A DNA stretch of 64,000 bases from Pterois miles (lineage: Eukaryota; Chordata; Actinopteri; Perciformes; Scorpaenidae): contig CAMQGK010000048.1 of NCBI GenBank assembly GCA_947000775.1, forward strand, positions 4,588,501 to 4,652,500. Reading direction: 5' to 3'. Of the stretch, positions 45,983 to 59,605 are shown one piece after another. The position numbers and the translations under genes were made by a program. Every line of letters begins with the position of its first letter. Position 1 is the first letter of the stretch. A model generated the notes under the pieces. That model saw nothing but the letters and a program-made list of their open reading frames with translations. It did no database searches and was not told where the DNA came from.

Positions 45983-48900
45983 GACTACAACTCTACTACA
46001 ACTACACTACAACTCTACTACAACTACACTACAACTCTACTACAACTACACTACAACTCTACTGCAACTACACTACAACTCTACTACAACTCTACTACAA
46101 CTACACTACAACTCTACTACAACTACACTACAACTCTACTGCAACTACACTACAACTCTACTACAACTACACTACAACTCTACTACAACTACACTACAAC
46201 TCTACTGCAACTACACTACAACTCTACTACAACTACACTACAACTCTGCTACAACTACACTACAACTCTACTACAACTCTACTACAACTACACTACAACT
46301 CTGCTACAACTACACTACAACTCTACTACAACTCTACTACAACTACACTACAACTCTACTACAACTACACTACAACTCTACTACAACTCTACTACAACTA
46401 CACTACAACTCTACTACAACTACACTACAACTCTACTACAACTCTACTACAACTACACTACAACTCTACTACAACTACACTACAACTCTACTACAACTCT
46501 ACTACAACTACACTACAACTCTGCTACAACAACACTACAACTCTACGACAACTACACTACAACTCTGCGACAACTACACTACAACTCTACTACAACTACA
46601 CTACAACTCTGCTAAAACTACACTACAACTCTACTACAACTACACTACAAATCTGCTACAACTACACTACAACTCTGCTACAACTACACTACAACTCTAC
46701 TACAACTACTACAACTACACTACAACTCTGCTAAAACTACACTACAACTCTACTACAACTACACTACAAATCTGCTACAACTACACTACAACTCTACTAC
46801 AACTACACTACAACTCTGCTACAACTACACTACAACTCTGCTACAACTACACTACAACTCTACTACAACTACACTACAACTCTACTACAACTCTACTACA
46901 ACTACACTACAACTCTACTACAACTACACTACAACTACACTACAACTCTACTACAACTCTACTACAACTCTACTACAACTACACTACAACTCTACTACAA
47001 CTCTACTACAACTACACTACAACTCTGCTACAACAACACTACAACTCTACTACAACTACACTACAACTCTGCTACAACTACACTACAACTCTGCTACAAC
47101 TACACTACAACTCGACTACAACTACACTACAACTCTACTACAACTCTACTACAACTACACTACAACTCTACTACAACTACACTACAACTACACTACAACT
47201 CTACTACAACTCTACTACAACTCTACTACAACTACACTACAACTCTACTACAACTCTACTACAACTACACTACAACTCTGCTACAACAACACTACAACTC
47301 TACTACAACTACACTACAACTCTGCTACAACTACACTACAACTCTACTACAACTACACTACAACTCTGCTACAACTACACTACAACTACACTACAACTCT
47401 ACTACAACTCTACTACAACTACACTACAACTCTACTACAACTACACTACAACTCTGCTAAAACTACACTACAACTCTACTACAACTACACTACAAATCTG
47501 CTACAACTACACTACAACTCTGCTACAACTACACTACAACTCTACTACAACTACATTACAACTCTACTACAAATAGAATACAACTCTACTACAACTATAC
47601 TACAACTCTGCTACAACTACACTACAACTCTACTACAACTACACTACAACTCGACTACAACTCTGCTACAACTACACTACAACTCTGCTACAACTACACT
47701 ACAACTCTGCTACAACTACACTACAACTCTACTAAAACTACACTACAACTACACTACAACTCTACTACAGCTCTGCTACAACTACACTACAACTCTACTG
47801 AGACTACACTACAACTCTACTACAACTACACTACAGTTCTACTACAACTGCTACAACTACATTAGAACTCTACTACAACTACACTACAACAACATTACAA
47901 CTCTACTACAACTACACTACAACTACACTACAACTCTACTACAACTCTGCTACAATTCTGCTACAACTACACTACAACTCTGCTACAACTACACTACAAC
48001 TCTACTACAACTCTACTACAACTACACTACAACTCTGCTACAACTACACTACAACTCTACTACAACTACACTACAACTCTACTACAACTACACTACAAAT
48101 ACAATACAACTCTACTACAACTACACTACAACTACACTACAACTCTACTACAACTCTACTACAACTACGCTACAATTCTGCTACAACTACACTACAACTC
48201 TACTACAACTACACTACAACTCTGCTACAACTACACTACAACTCTACTACAACTAAACTACAACTCTGCTACAACTACACTACAACTCTACTACAACTAC
48301 ACTACAACTCTACTACAACTACACGACAACTCTACTACAACTACACGACAACTCTACTACAACTACACTACAACTCTGCTAAAACTAAACTACAACTCTA
48401 CTACAACTCTACTACAACTACACTACAACTATACTACAACTACACTACAACTCTACTACAACTACACGACAACTCTACTACAACTCTACTACAACTACAC
48501 TACAACTCTGCTAAAACTACACTACAACTCGGCTACAACTACACTACAACTACTACAACTACATTACAACTCTACTACAACTAGAATACAACTCTACTAC
48601 AACTACACTACAACTCTGCTAAAACTACACTACAACTCTGCTACAACTACACTACAACTCTGCTACAACTACACTACAACTCTGCTACAACTACACTAAA
48701 ACTACACTACAACTCTACTACAACTACATTACAACTCTACTACAACTAGAATACAACTCTACTACAACTACACTACAACTCTGCTAAAACTACACTACAA
48801 CTCTGCTACAACTACACTACAACTCTGCTACAACTACACTACAACTCTGCTACAACTACACTACAACTACTACAACTATATTACAACTCTACTACAACTA

Positions 48901-51900
48901 GAATACAACTCTACTACAACTACACTACAACTCTGCTAAAACTACACTACAACTCTACTACAACTACACTACAACTCTGCTACAACTACACTACAACTCT
49001 ACTACAACTACACTACAACTCTACTACAACTACACTACAACTCTACTACAACTCTACTACAACTACACGACAACTCTACTACAACTCTACTACAACTACA
49101 CTACAACTCTACTACAACTACACTACAACTACACTACAACTCTACTACAACTACACTACAACTCTAATACAACTACACTACAACTCTGCTACAACTACAC
49201 TACAACTCTACTACAACTCTACTACAACTACACTACAACTCTGCTACAACTACACTACAACTCTACTACAACTCTGCTACAACTACACTACAACTCTACT
49301 ACAACTCTACTACAACTACACTACAACTCTGCTACAACTACACTACAACTACACTACAACTACACTACAACTCTACTACAACTACACTACAAATCTGCTA
49401 AAACTACACTACAACTCTACTACAACTACACTACAACTCTGCTACAACTACACTACAACTCTGCTACAACTACACTAAAACTACACTACAACTCTACTAC
49501 AACTACATTACAACTCTACTACAACTAGAATACAACTCTACTACAACTACACTACAACTCTGCTAAAACTACACTACAACTCTACTACAACTACACTACA
49601 ACTCTGCTACAACTACACTACAACTCTACTACAACTCTGCTACAACTACACTACAACTCTGCTACAACTACACTACAACTACACTACAACTCTACTACAA
49701 CTACACTACAACTCTACTACAACTACACTACAACTCTACTACAACTCTGCTACAACTACACTACAACTACACTACAACTCTGCTACAACTACACTACAAC
49801 TCTACTACAACTCTACTACAACTACACTACAACTCTACTACAACTACACTACAACTCTACTGCAACTACACTACAACTCTACTACAACTACACTACAACT
49901 CTGCTACAACTACACTACAACTCTACTACAACTCTACCACAACTACACTACAACTCTGCTACAACTACACTACAACTCTACTACAACTACACTACAACTC
50001 TGCTACAACTACACTACAACTCTACTACAACTACACTACAACTCTACTACAACTCTACTACAACTACACTACAACTCTGCTACAACTACACTACAACTCT
50101 ACTACAACTACACTACAACTCTACTACAACTACACTACAAATACAATACAACTACACTACAACTCTACTACAACTACACTACAACTCTACTACAACTCTA
50201 CTACAACTACACTACAACTCTGCTACAACTACACTACAACTCTACTACAACTACACTACAACTCTGCTACAACTACACTACAACTCTACTACAACTAAAC
50301 TACAACTCTGCTACAACTACACTACAACTCTACTACAACTACACTACAACTCTACTACAACTACACTACAACTCTACTACAACTACACGACAACTCTACT
50401 ACAACTACACTACAACTCTGCTAAAACTACACTACAACTCTACTACAACTACACTACAACTCTACTACAACTACACTACAACTATACTACAACTACACTA
50501 CAACTCTACTACAACTACACGACAACTCTACTACAACTACACTACAACTCTGCTAAAACTACACTACAACTCTGCTACAACTACACTACAACTCTGCTAC
50601 AACTACACTACAACTACTACAACTACATTACAACTCTACTACAACTAGAATACAACTCTACTACAACTACACTACAACTCTGCTAAAACTACACTACAAC
50701 TCTGCTACAACTACACTACAACTCTGCTACAACTACACTACAACTACTACAACTATATTACAACTCTACTACAACTAGAATACAACTCTACTACAACTAC
50801 ACTACAACTCTGCTAAAACTACACTACAACTCTACTACAACTACACTACAACTCTGCTACAACTACACTACAACTCTAATACAACTACACTTCAACTACA
50901 CTACAACTCTACTACACTACAGCTCTACTACAGCTCTGCTACAACTACACTACAACTACACAACAACTCTACAACTACACTACAACTCTATTACAACTTT
51001 GATACAACTACACTACAAAACTACTACAACTACACTACAACTCTACTACAATTCTACTGCAACTCTACTACAACTACACTACAACAACACTACAACTCTA
51101 CTACAACTACACTACAACTCTACTACAACTCTACTACAACCACACTACAACTCGACTACAACTCTACTACAACTACACTACAACTCTACTACAACTACAC
51201 TACAGCTGTACTACAACTACACTACAACTCTACTGCAACTCCACTACAACTACACTTCAACTACACTACAACTCTACTACAACTACACTACAACTCTACT
51301 ACAACTCTACTACAACCACACTACAACTCGACTACAACTCTACTACAACTACACTACAACTCTACTACAACTACACTACAACTGTACTACAACTACACTA
51401 CAACTCTACTGCAACTCCACTACAACTACACTTCAACTACACTACAACTCTACTACAACTACACTACAACTCTACTACAACTAAACTACAACTCTACTAC
51501 AACTACACTACAACTCTACTACAACTCTAGTACAACTACACTACAACTCTACTACAGCTCTGCTACAACTACACTACAACTCTACTACAACTCCACTACA
51601 ACTACACTACAACTCTACTACAACTCTACTACAACTACACTACAACTCTACTACAACTACACTACAACTCCACAACTACACTACAACTCTATTACAACTC
51701 TGATACAACTACGCTACAACTCTACTACAACTCTACTACAATTCTACTGCAACTACACTCCAACTCTACTACAACTACACTATAATTCTACTACAACTAC
51801 AGTACAACTCTACTGCAACTACACTACAACTCTACTGCAACTACACTACAACTACACTATAATTCTACTACAACTACACTACAACTCTACTACAACTACA

Positions 51901-53676
51901 GTATAACTCTACTACAACTCTACTACAACCACACTACAACTCGACTACAACTCTACTACAACTACACTACAACTCTACTACAACTACACTACAGCTGTAC
52001 TACAACTACACTACAACTCTACTGCAACTCCACTACAACTACACTTCAACTACACTACAACTCTACTACAACTACACTACAACTCTACTACAACTCTACT
52101 ACAACCACACTACAACTCGACTACAACTCTACTACAACTACACTACAACTCTACTACAACTACACTACAACTGTACTACAACTACACTACAACTCTACTG
52201 CAACTCCACTACAACTACACTTCAACTACACTACAACTCTACTACAACTACACTACAACTCTACTACAACTAAACTACAACTCTACTACAACTACACTAC
52301 AACTCCACAACTACACTACAACTCTATTACAACTCTGATACAACTACGCTACAACTCTACTACAACTCTACTACAATTCTACTGCAACTACACTCCAACT
52401 CTACTACAACTACACTATAATTCTACTACAACTACAGTACAACTCTACTGCAACTACACTACAACTCTACTGCAACTACACTACAACTACACTATAATTC
52501 TACTACAACTACACTACAACTCTACTACAACTACAGTATAACTCTACTACAACTCTACTACAACCACACTACAACTCGACTACAACTCTACTACAACTAC
52601 ACTACAACTCTACTACAACTACACTACAGCTGTACTACAACTACACTACAACTCTACTGCAACTCCACTACAACTACACTTCAACTACACTACAACTCTA
52701 CTACAACTACACTACAACTCTACTACAACTCTACTACAACCACACTACAACTCGACTACAACTCTACTACAACTACACTACAACTCTACTACAACTACAC
52801 TACAACTGTACTACAACTACACTACAACTCTACTGCAACTCCACTACAACTACACTTCAACTACACTACAACTCTACTACAACTACACTACAACTCTACT
52901 ACAACTAAACTACAACTCTACTACAACTACACTACAACTCTACTACAACTCTAGTACAACTACACTACAACTTTACTACAGCTCTGCTACAACTACACTA
53001 CAACTCTACTACAACTCCACTACAACTACACTACAACTCTACTATAACTCTACTACAACTACACTACAACTCTACTACAACTACACTACAACTCCACAAC
53101 TACACTACAACTCTATTACAACTCTGATACAACTACGCTACAACTCTACTACAACTCTACTACAATTCTACTGCAACTACACTCCAACTCTACTACAACT
53201 ACACTATAATTCTACTACAACTACAGTACAACTCTACTGCAACTACACTACAACTCTACTGCAACTACACTACAACTACACTATAATTCTACTACAACTA
53301 CACTACAACTCTACTACAACTACAGTATAACTCTACTACAACTCTAGTACAACTACACTACAACTCTACTACAATTCCACTACAACTACACTACAACTCT
53401 ACTACAACTACACTACAACTCTGCTACAACTACACTACAACTCTACTACAACTACAGTACAACTCTACTGCAACTACACTACAACTCTACTGCAACTACA
53501 CTACAACTCTACTACAACTACACTACAACTCTACTACAATTGCACTACAACTACAGTACAACTCTACTACAACTACACTACAACTCTACTACAACTACAC
53601 TACAACTCTACTGCAACTACACTACAACTCTACTACAACTCAACTACAACTACACTACAACTCTACTACAACTCTG
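45983..53676. repeat. 11-bp-period array (CAACTCTACTA / CAACTACACTA), about 700 units
   Basis: The two 11-mers alternate as a 22-bp dimer through 7.7 kb, with common variants CAACTCTGCTA, AAACTACACTA, CAACTAGAATA and CAATTCTACTA. The + strand is G-poor. A large frame (50999-51484, Leu-Gln-Leu-Tyr-Tyr-Asn type) is an artefact. From about 51.1 kb on, blocks of several hundred bp recur. There is no insertion of foreign sequence inside. Confidence 0.97.
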
Positions 53677-53766
53677 GCTAGATGGAATAAAATAAATAGA
53701 AATGTGAGAACTAGTGGGCGGCTGTTTTGAAGGCACTGCAGGGTGTAATTACCAAGATGAATTATT

Positions 53767-54156
53767 GGCCAGTTCCCCTGAGGTGGGCCAGTTCCCCTGA
53801 GGTGGGCCAGTTCCCCTGAGGTGGGCCAGGGCCCCTGAGGTGGGCCAGTTCCCCTGAGGTGGGCCAGTTCCCCTGAGGTGGGCCAGGGCCCCTGAGGTGG
53901 GCCAGTTCCCCTGAGGTGGGCCAGTTCCCCTGAGGTGGGCCAGTTTCCCTGAGGTGGGCCAGTTCCCCTGAGGTGGGCCAGTTCCCCTGAGGTGGGCCAG
54001 GGCCCCTGAGGTGGGCCAGTTCCCCTGAGGTGGGCCAGGGCCCCTGAGGTGGGCCAGTTCCCCTGAGGTGGGCCAGGGCCCCTGAGGTGGGCCAGTTCCC
54101 CTGAGGTGGGCCAGTTCCCCTGAGGTGGGCCAGTTCCCCTGAGGTGGGCCAGGCCC
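53767..54156. repeat. 19-bp minisatellite, about 20 units
   Basis: Unit GGCCAGTTCCCCTGAGGTG (19 bp), with a second unit type GGCCAGGGCCCCTGAGGTG interspersed singly. The 174-codon minus frame (Pro-Pro-Gln-Gly / His-Leu-Arg repeats) is a repeat artefact. Confidence 0.97.
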
Positions 54157-54655
54157 CGGTGTGGTCTATGCTGGCTCACTGGAAAGGCTGTGGCACACTG
54201 AAGAGACTGGGACCATTAATTATTAATTATTAATGCATGTATAGCCCCTGATGACGTCATGGTTATATTTTATGTGCTGTATAATCATGACGCTCATGCT
54301 GTATAAGCCAGAACACGTGAACACCTATTGTTCCCTTTGTGAGAGGCTCATTTTCATAAAATAAAATAAATAAAATAATATATATAATATAAAATAAATA
54401 AAATAATATAAAATAATGTCATGAGGGCTGTCTGGCTCCAGCCAGGCTGATAGTAACTGCTGAGGAGGGAGAGCCTGTCAGTAGCAGCTGACCATCAGTT
54501 ACATAAAGCTGCCCCGACTGGACTGCCTCAACTTCCCATGAGGCTGTGCGTTAATCAGTTATTTATAGCAGAGGAAACTGGGATTATGTAGTCTTTAGTT
54601 TATAGTACTGAAGAGCTCAAAAGGTACAAAAACAGGAACTGACCTTGACTGCTGG
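54157..54655. other. Unique sequence with an AT-rich tract
   Basis: An A/T-only stretch of AATAAAATAAATA and ATATATAAT type lies at about 54356-54416. No gene recognised. Confidence 0.5.
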
Positions 54656-54958
54656 CTGTGTGTGTGTGTGTGTCTGTGTGTGTGTGTGAGTGTGAGTGTG
54701 TGTGTGTGTCTGTGTGTGAGTGTGTGTGTGTGAGTGTGTGTGTGTGTGTGTGTCTGTGTGTGAGTGTGTGTGTGTGTGTGTGTGTGTCTGTCTGTGTGTG
54801 TGAGTGTGTGTGTGTGTGTGTGTGTCTGTCTGTGTGTGTGAGTGTGTGTGTGTGTGTGTCTGTCTGTGTGTGTGAGTGTGTGTGTGTCTGTGTGTGAGTG
54901 TGTGTGTGTGTCTGTGTGTGAGTGTGTGTGTGTGAGGTGTGTGTGTGTGTGTGTCTGT

Positions 54959-54990
<32 letters not shown>

Positions 54991-55034
54991 CTGTCTGTGT
55001 GTGTGAGTGTGTGTGTGTGTGTGTCTGTCTGTGT

Positions 55035-55066
<32 letters not shown>

Positions 55067-55076
55067 CTGTCTGTGT

Positions 55077-55115
<39 letters not shown>

Positions 55116-55309
55116 TGTCTGTGTGTGTGAGTGTGTGTGAGTGTGTGTGTGTGAGTGTGTGTGTGTGTGTGTCTGTCTGTGTGTGTGAGTGTGTGTGTGT
55201 GTCTGTGTGTGTGTGTCTGTGTGTGTGTGTGAGTGTGTGTGTGTGTGTGTCTGTGTGTGAGTGTGTGTGTGTGTGTGTGTCTGTCTGTGTGTGTGAGTAT
55301 GTGTGTGTG

Positions 55310-55342
<33 letters not shown>
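54656..55342. repeat. Compound (GT)n tract with GAGT and CTGTCTGT interruptions
   Basis: About 690 bp of alternating GT, punctuated regularly by TGAGTG and TGTCTGTCTG, which recur as blocks of about 60-80 bp. Alternating purine-pyrimidine sequence has Z-DNA potential. Frames of over 250 codons (Thr-His repeats on minus, Cys-Val on plus) are artefacts. Confidence 0.97.
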
Positions 55343-56694
55343 CTGCCTCTCATCTGGCAGAGCACAATAAGGGCACAAATGCCAGTTACATAGGAAAGTA
55401 CTTGTTTTCAAGTGAAGCAAACTCTTACGTAATTATTTGCAAATACTTGCTACACATCAGTTTCAAATGTGAAACATGAAAATGAACCAATAACCATCAG
55501 TCTGTAACATGCTGCTCAGTGTTTCTTATGTTTCATCGGGAGTTTCCTCCCTGAATCATGAACCATCCCTGATACATGACGTAGTCTGCAGATGTGGCCT
55601 TGGATGTTCAGTGCCGAGTGTGTTAACCATCATCCTACCGACCCCAGAGGTCTACTGTCCGTCATTTATCACAGCTGCTTTTATCTATTTTTCCATTTTT
55701 CACCACAGTTTGATCCTAATGGCTTTATATCCTGGTGGCTTATTTCATCTACGTTTTCTAGCATTCAGAGAGGAGAACCAGCACTGAGTCCACGATAGGA
55801 TGCTGAAGGTTGTTGTATTAGTAGTGGATGTAAACCATGTTTCACGCTTACATCCAGCTTCTCTTCTTAATATGATGCAGCGTAGCATATGTGGTGTCTC
55901 CAGAGGACAAGGACTCTCATACTGTAAACCCCTCATGTATTTACAAGATGCTGTTTTTGATGAACCAGCTCCGAATCATGCTGCCGTCATGGCTTCCCAG
56001 CCTTCCTCTCTGCGGAGCCGGAGCAGAGTGCAGGGTGACGAACCCGTTTCCATCCTGCCATGACCCACTTCCTGATTCCCTTGGCTGTCCTCTGCCTGTG
56101 GACACTCTGCTCACACTTCAGACAGGTTGCTGCCTAAGTGGGCCAGCGCTTCCTTAACTGGCTTATAGCTCTGCAAATGTTTGGTCTGCAGCGCGATAGT
56201 GAGCACCTGGAGTTGGGATTTCAGAGCAAGAAAACATGACAGGGATTTGCCGGATCCTCTGAATTTCTGCTGAACTGCCCTGTCCTAATCAGGAGGAGCG
56301 TCACTCAGTCAACCATCTGCTGACCGTGTATATGCTCACGATAACTTCTAATCATAATGTGAACGATAATACTGGAACAGTCATATTGGCTGAAAGTTAA
56401 AGGGGAAGTACATCTACTTTCAAAACACATCCGTGTTATTTCTATCATCTGAGATAGTCTAAAAATACTAGTAAACACGATCAACTCTCCAAAATCCAGA
56501 AGCTAGAGGGTTTAAAGTGAGGGGAGAGGTGCTACACCAGGGCAACGAGTATATGGAGACATTTTCTGTTTCACAGCTGACAGCAGAGTGAAGCTCATCT
56601 GGGTATAACAAGAAAACACAGTCAGTCTCCATTCACCGTCTATGGAGCTCCATTTCTACCATGACATCACCAGTTTGAGACTTCTCTGGTTTCT
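55343..56694. other. Unique intergenic sequence, no gene recognised
   Basis: Overlapping short frames at 55509-56157 in several phases; none has a family motif. Confidence 0.45.
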
Positions 56695-58174
56695 GTTCAC
56701 TGATCTAGACCTGATCCACCACTCAGCAGATCGAACTCCACATTTTACGGTGATCCACTGTCCAGGATCAGATAGACTTCAGATAGATTACAGCCAATAA
56801 TACTTAATATTTAGCTGTAATAACTGCATCAAGTCTGCGACCCTCTGACATCACCAAACTCTTCTTCTGTGGTGCTTTTCCAGTCTTTCACAGCCTCTTT
56901 CAGTAGCTGTTTGTTTCCTCTTCAGCAGGTAAAATGCTGATCAACAGGGTTCCAGTCTGCAGGTGGACTGGTCCAGTCTAAAACCTTTCTCTTCTTCCCC
57001 TGATGAACTCCTCGGTGGTCTCAGGGGGTTTTGGCTTGGTTTGGTTCATCTCTCTTTAAACTGTCAGACTAAATGTTTCTGTAGACCTTTGAGTTCATGT
57101 AGCTGCTGCCATCATGTGATCCATCATCAATGAAGATCATTGATCTGTCCCAGAAGAAGCCATGCAGCCCAACCAGGACGTTACCTCCACCGGGTTCCAC
57201 AGATGAGCTGCTGATCCTTTCTTTCTCCATCACTTTGGTAAAGGTTCATCTTTGTCTCGTCGGTCCAGACAACTTTGTCCCAGACCTGTTGATCCTGGTC
57301 TCTGTCCTTGTAGTCTGGTTCCAGTCTGTCCTTCCTCTTCTTATTGCTAATGAGTGGTTGTCCTCTCCTAGTGGAGCCTCTGTCCTTGTAGTCTGGTTCC
57401 AGTCTGTCCTTCCTCTTCTTATTGCTAATGAGTGGTTGTCCTCTCCTGGTGGAGCCTCTGTCCTTGTAGTCTGGTTCCAGTCTGTCCTTCCTCTTCTTAT
57501 TGCTAATGAGTGGTTGTCCTCTCCTGGTGGAGTCTCTGTCCTTTAGGTCCTGAAGTCCTCTGTGAACGGTGGATTGGGATTCCTTCACTCCTCCCTCTGG
57601 AGGTTGTTGCTGACGTCCCTGACGGCTGTTTTAGGGTTTTTCTTTACAGCTCTCACAGTGTTTCTGTCATCAGCTGCTGATGTTTCCTCGGTCTACCGGT
57701 TCACCGTCTGTTGCTCGGTACACCGGTGGTTTCTTTCTTCTTCAGGACGGTCCAGATGGTTGTACCGGCTATGGCTGACGTTGGATCAATGGCTCTGATT
57801 GATTTCCATCTTCTCTCAGCTTTTCTCCCAGAGACAGCTCTCTGGTCTTCATGTTGGTTTCACCTTTAAACTAGAAATCAGTCTGAGCAGGAAAAACCCA
57901 AAGCTGAAACTGAGAGGAGATATTCAGCTCTATTTATTGATGAATAATCAGTGTAACAGGACACACCTGTCAGTCACATGATCAATAATTTAGCTCAGTA
58001 GAAAACTGGGTTCAAACCAACGGTGCTATCTGCTGAGTGGTGGATCAGATCTAGATGGAAATACCTGAAACAGAAGCTGAAACACTGATCTCTGGTCTCT
58101 GATTGATCTGTTTTCATTGATCAGCAGAAATAAAGGAGCTGGCCTCATTGATCCAACAGTTATGGAGGGAACTG
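56695..58174 (-). mobile_element. Decayed Tc1-like transposon (minus)
   Basis: The right end, read on the minus strand, starts CAGTTCCCTCCATAACTGTT after a TA, as in Tc1-like elements. An inner inverted repeat TGATCCACCACTCAGCAGAT occurs at about 56714 (+) and, as its complement, at about 58036. A transposase relic lies between. The outer left end is not recognisable. Confidence 0.85.
57181..57858 (-). pseudogene. Tc1-like transposase relic with a triplicated segment
   Basis: The minus strand begins MKTRELSLGEKLREDGNQ near 57850, the usual start of this transposase class. It then breaks into several frames, resumes at SQSTVHRGLQDL, and reaches KVVWTDETKMNLYQSDG, which holds the first catalytic Asp of the DDE domain. 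A 26-residue segment containing RGQPLISNKKRKDRLE is present three times in tandem, because a 78-bp stretch (starts near 57304, 57382 and 57460) has been triplicated. The remaining DDE part is not recognisable. It cannot encode an active enzyme. Confidence 0.85.
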
Positions 58175-59285
58175 TAAGTGGTGCTCAGGTCCTGTGTGAA
58201 ACCAGTCAGTACTGACTTACAGGATCTTACATGACACAGTTATTTTAACCCAAACCGTGATCTCCTCGTCACCCTGACCTCCAGCCTGCTTCGTTCACCG
58301 CTGTACTCAGCTCCTGTTTTAAGTGTTTGACACTATATGTTTAAAGTCTTCAGAACAATGACGTTAAAGTCAAAGGAACTGTGTGTATGCTGGTGAAATA
58401 CACATTTTTTTCATATTTGTGTTTACCTGGTATGAACCCTGTTGATCTGCTGGTGTGGTTAAAACATGCCTTTGGTTTTACCGCCACCCAGTGTTCAGCC
58501 TGTGGAACTGGCTGATACAGCAGATACCAGTAGCAGTGGTCAGATGACTGTCAAACGCACTAATCCCACTAAATACTCTCTCTACTACAAATACTAATAC
58601 TAACACTAATACTAATACTCTTTGTCCTCATAATATGACCAAAAACCTCAGTGAGGACTGTTTCTCCTCCATGAGATACAGATGCGCTGTGATTAAATCT
58701 AATAAGACAGATTGTCATGATTATCAAGCATTATCTATGCCTGTGTGGTTTTTCATTTAACCACATGCATGCTGTAACTTTACCTTACAAACACTCGGAC
58801 CAGAGGTGAGCGTGAGTGGAAGCCCTGTCCTGGCTGGGTTCTGGGACGGATCACTGTTCACCTCCTGTAGCGTTCCAGCGATGTCCTCTCCGTTATAATA
58901 GATCCCTACAGTGGTGAAGCAGAGACATGTGCAGTCATGTATAGTCTTAACTTTGGCATTGATAGGTAGCACAATGCTCCATTCAGTGACTTGTAAAGAA
59001 AACCAATACATGTGCTATGCTATCTGTTTCAGCGATTTTTGACTGAAATAAATGGACACAGCACTACACTGTTGTTTTTTGTTTCGATTTTGGGATGCAG
59101 TGCCCCTGTTAGAGAAAAATGATTTCTCAGCACCGCTGGAGTGGTCAGAGCCACTGTTCAGCCTGAAGTAAATGACATTTTGGTTATAAAAGTGTGGCCC
59201 CCCCTTGATTTGATTCTGCAGATGGGTCTGACTGGAAGGACATATGGGAAAGAGGCATCGCACAACACCGATGCCCAATGACCTA
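58175..59285. other. Unique sequence, nothing recognised
   Basis: Non-repetitive sequence. A minus frame at 58757-59011 has no family motif. Confidence 0.45.
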
Positions 59286-59605
59286 AGAGCTGACCAGGCG
59301 TTATCACCACTGCTGTTCTGCATAGGCCTGAACCCCCTCAGCCAGATCATCACAAAGACTGGTTACGGATACCGTTTCCGAAGTGGGGCAACAATCAGCC
59401 ACCTGCTCTACATGGATGACATCAAGCTGTACGCCAGGAATGAGCGAGAAAGCGACTCACTGATCCACACCACCAGGATCTACAGCGACAACATAGGGAT
59501 GTCATTCGGGTTGGACAAATGTGGCCGGATGGTATCAAAGAGAGGCAAGAGGATCAGAACTGGCTGCAATTATACATTGAGACTGAGACCCACCCAGCGG
59601 CTGAA
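59286..59605 (+). mobile_element. Non-LTR retrotransposon reverse-transcriptase fragment, upstream piece
   Basis: The frame reads ALSPLLFCIGLNPLSQIITK, then ATISHLLYMDDIKLYARNE with the YMDD catalytic motif of reverse transcriptase, and IGMSFGLDKCGRMV. It is similar to R2/NeSL-type fish LINEs (family named from memory). It is interrupted near 59605 by an L2-like relic; another piece of the same open frame follows at 60521-60735. Confidence 0.75.

Noticed and set aside
50999..51484. 161-codon Leu-Gln-Tyr-Asn protein
   Set aside because: Lies wholly in the 11-bp array.
53655..54179. 174-codon minus-strand Pro-Gly-His frame
   Set aside because: Produced by the 19-bp minisatellite; no flanking gene structure.
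54595..55420. Thr-His repeat proteins (256 and 267 codons)
   Set aside because: Open frames of a (GT)n tract.
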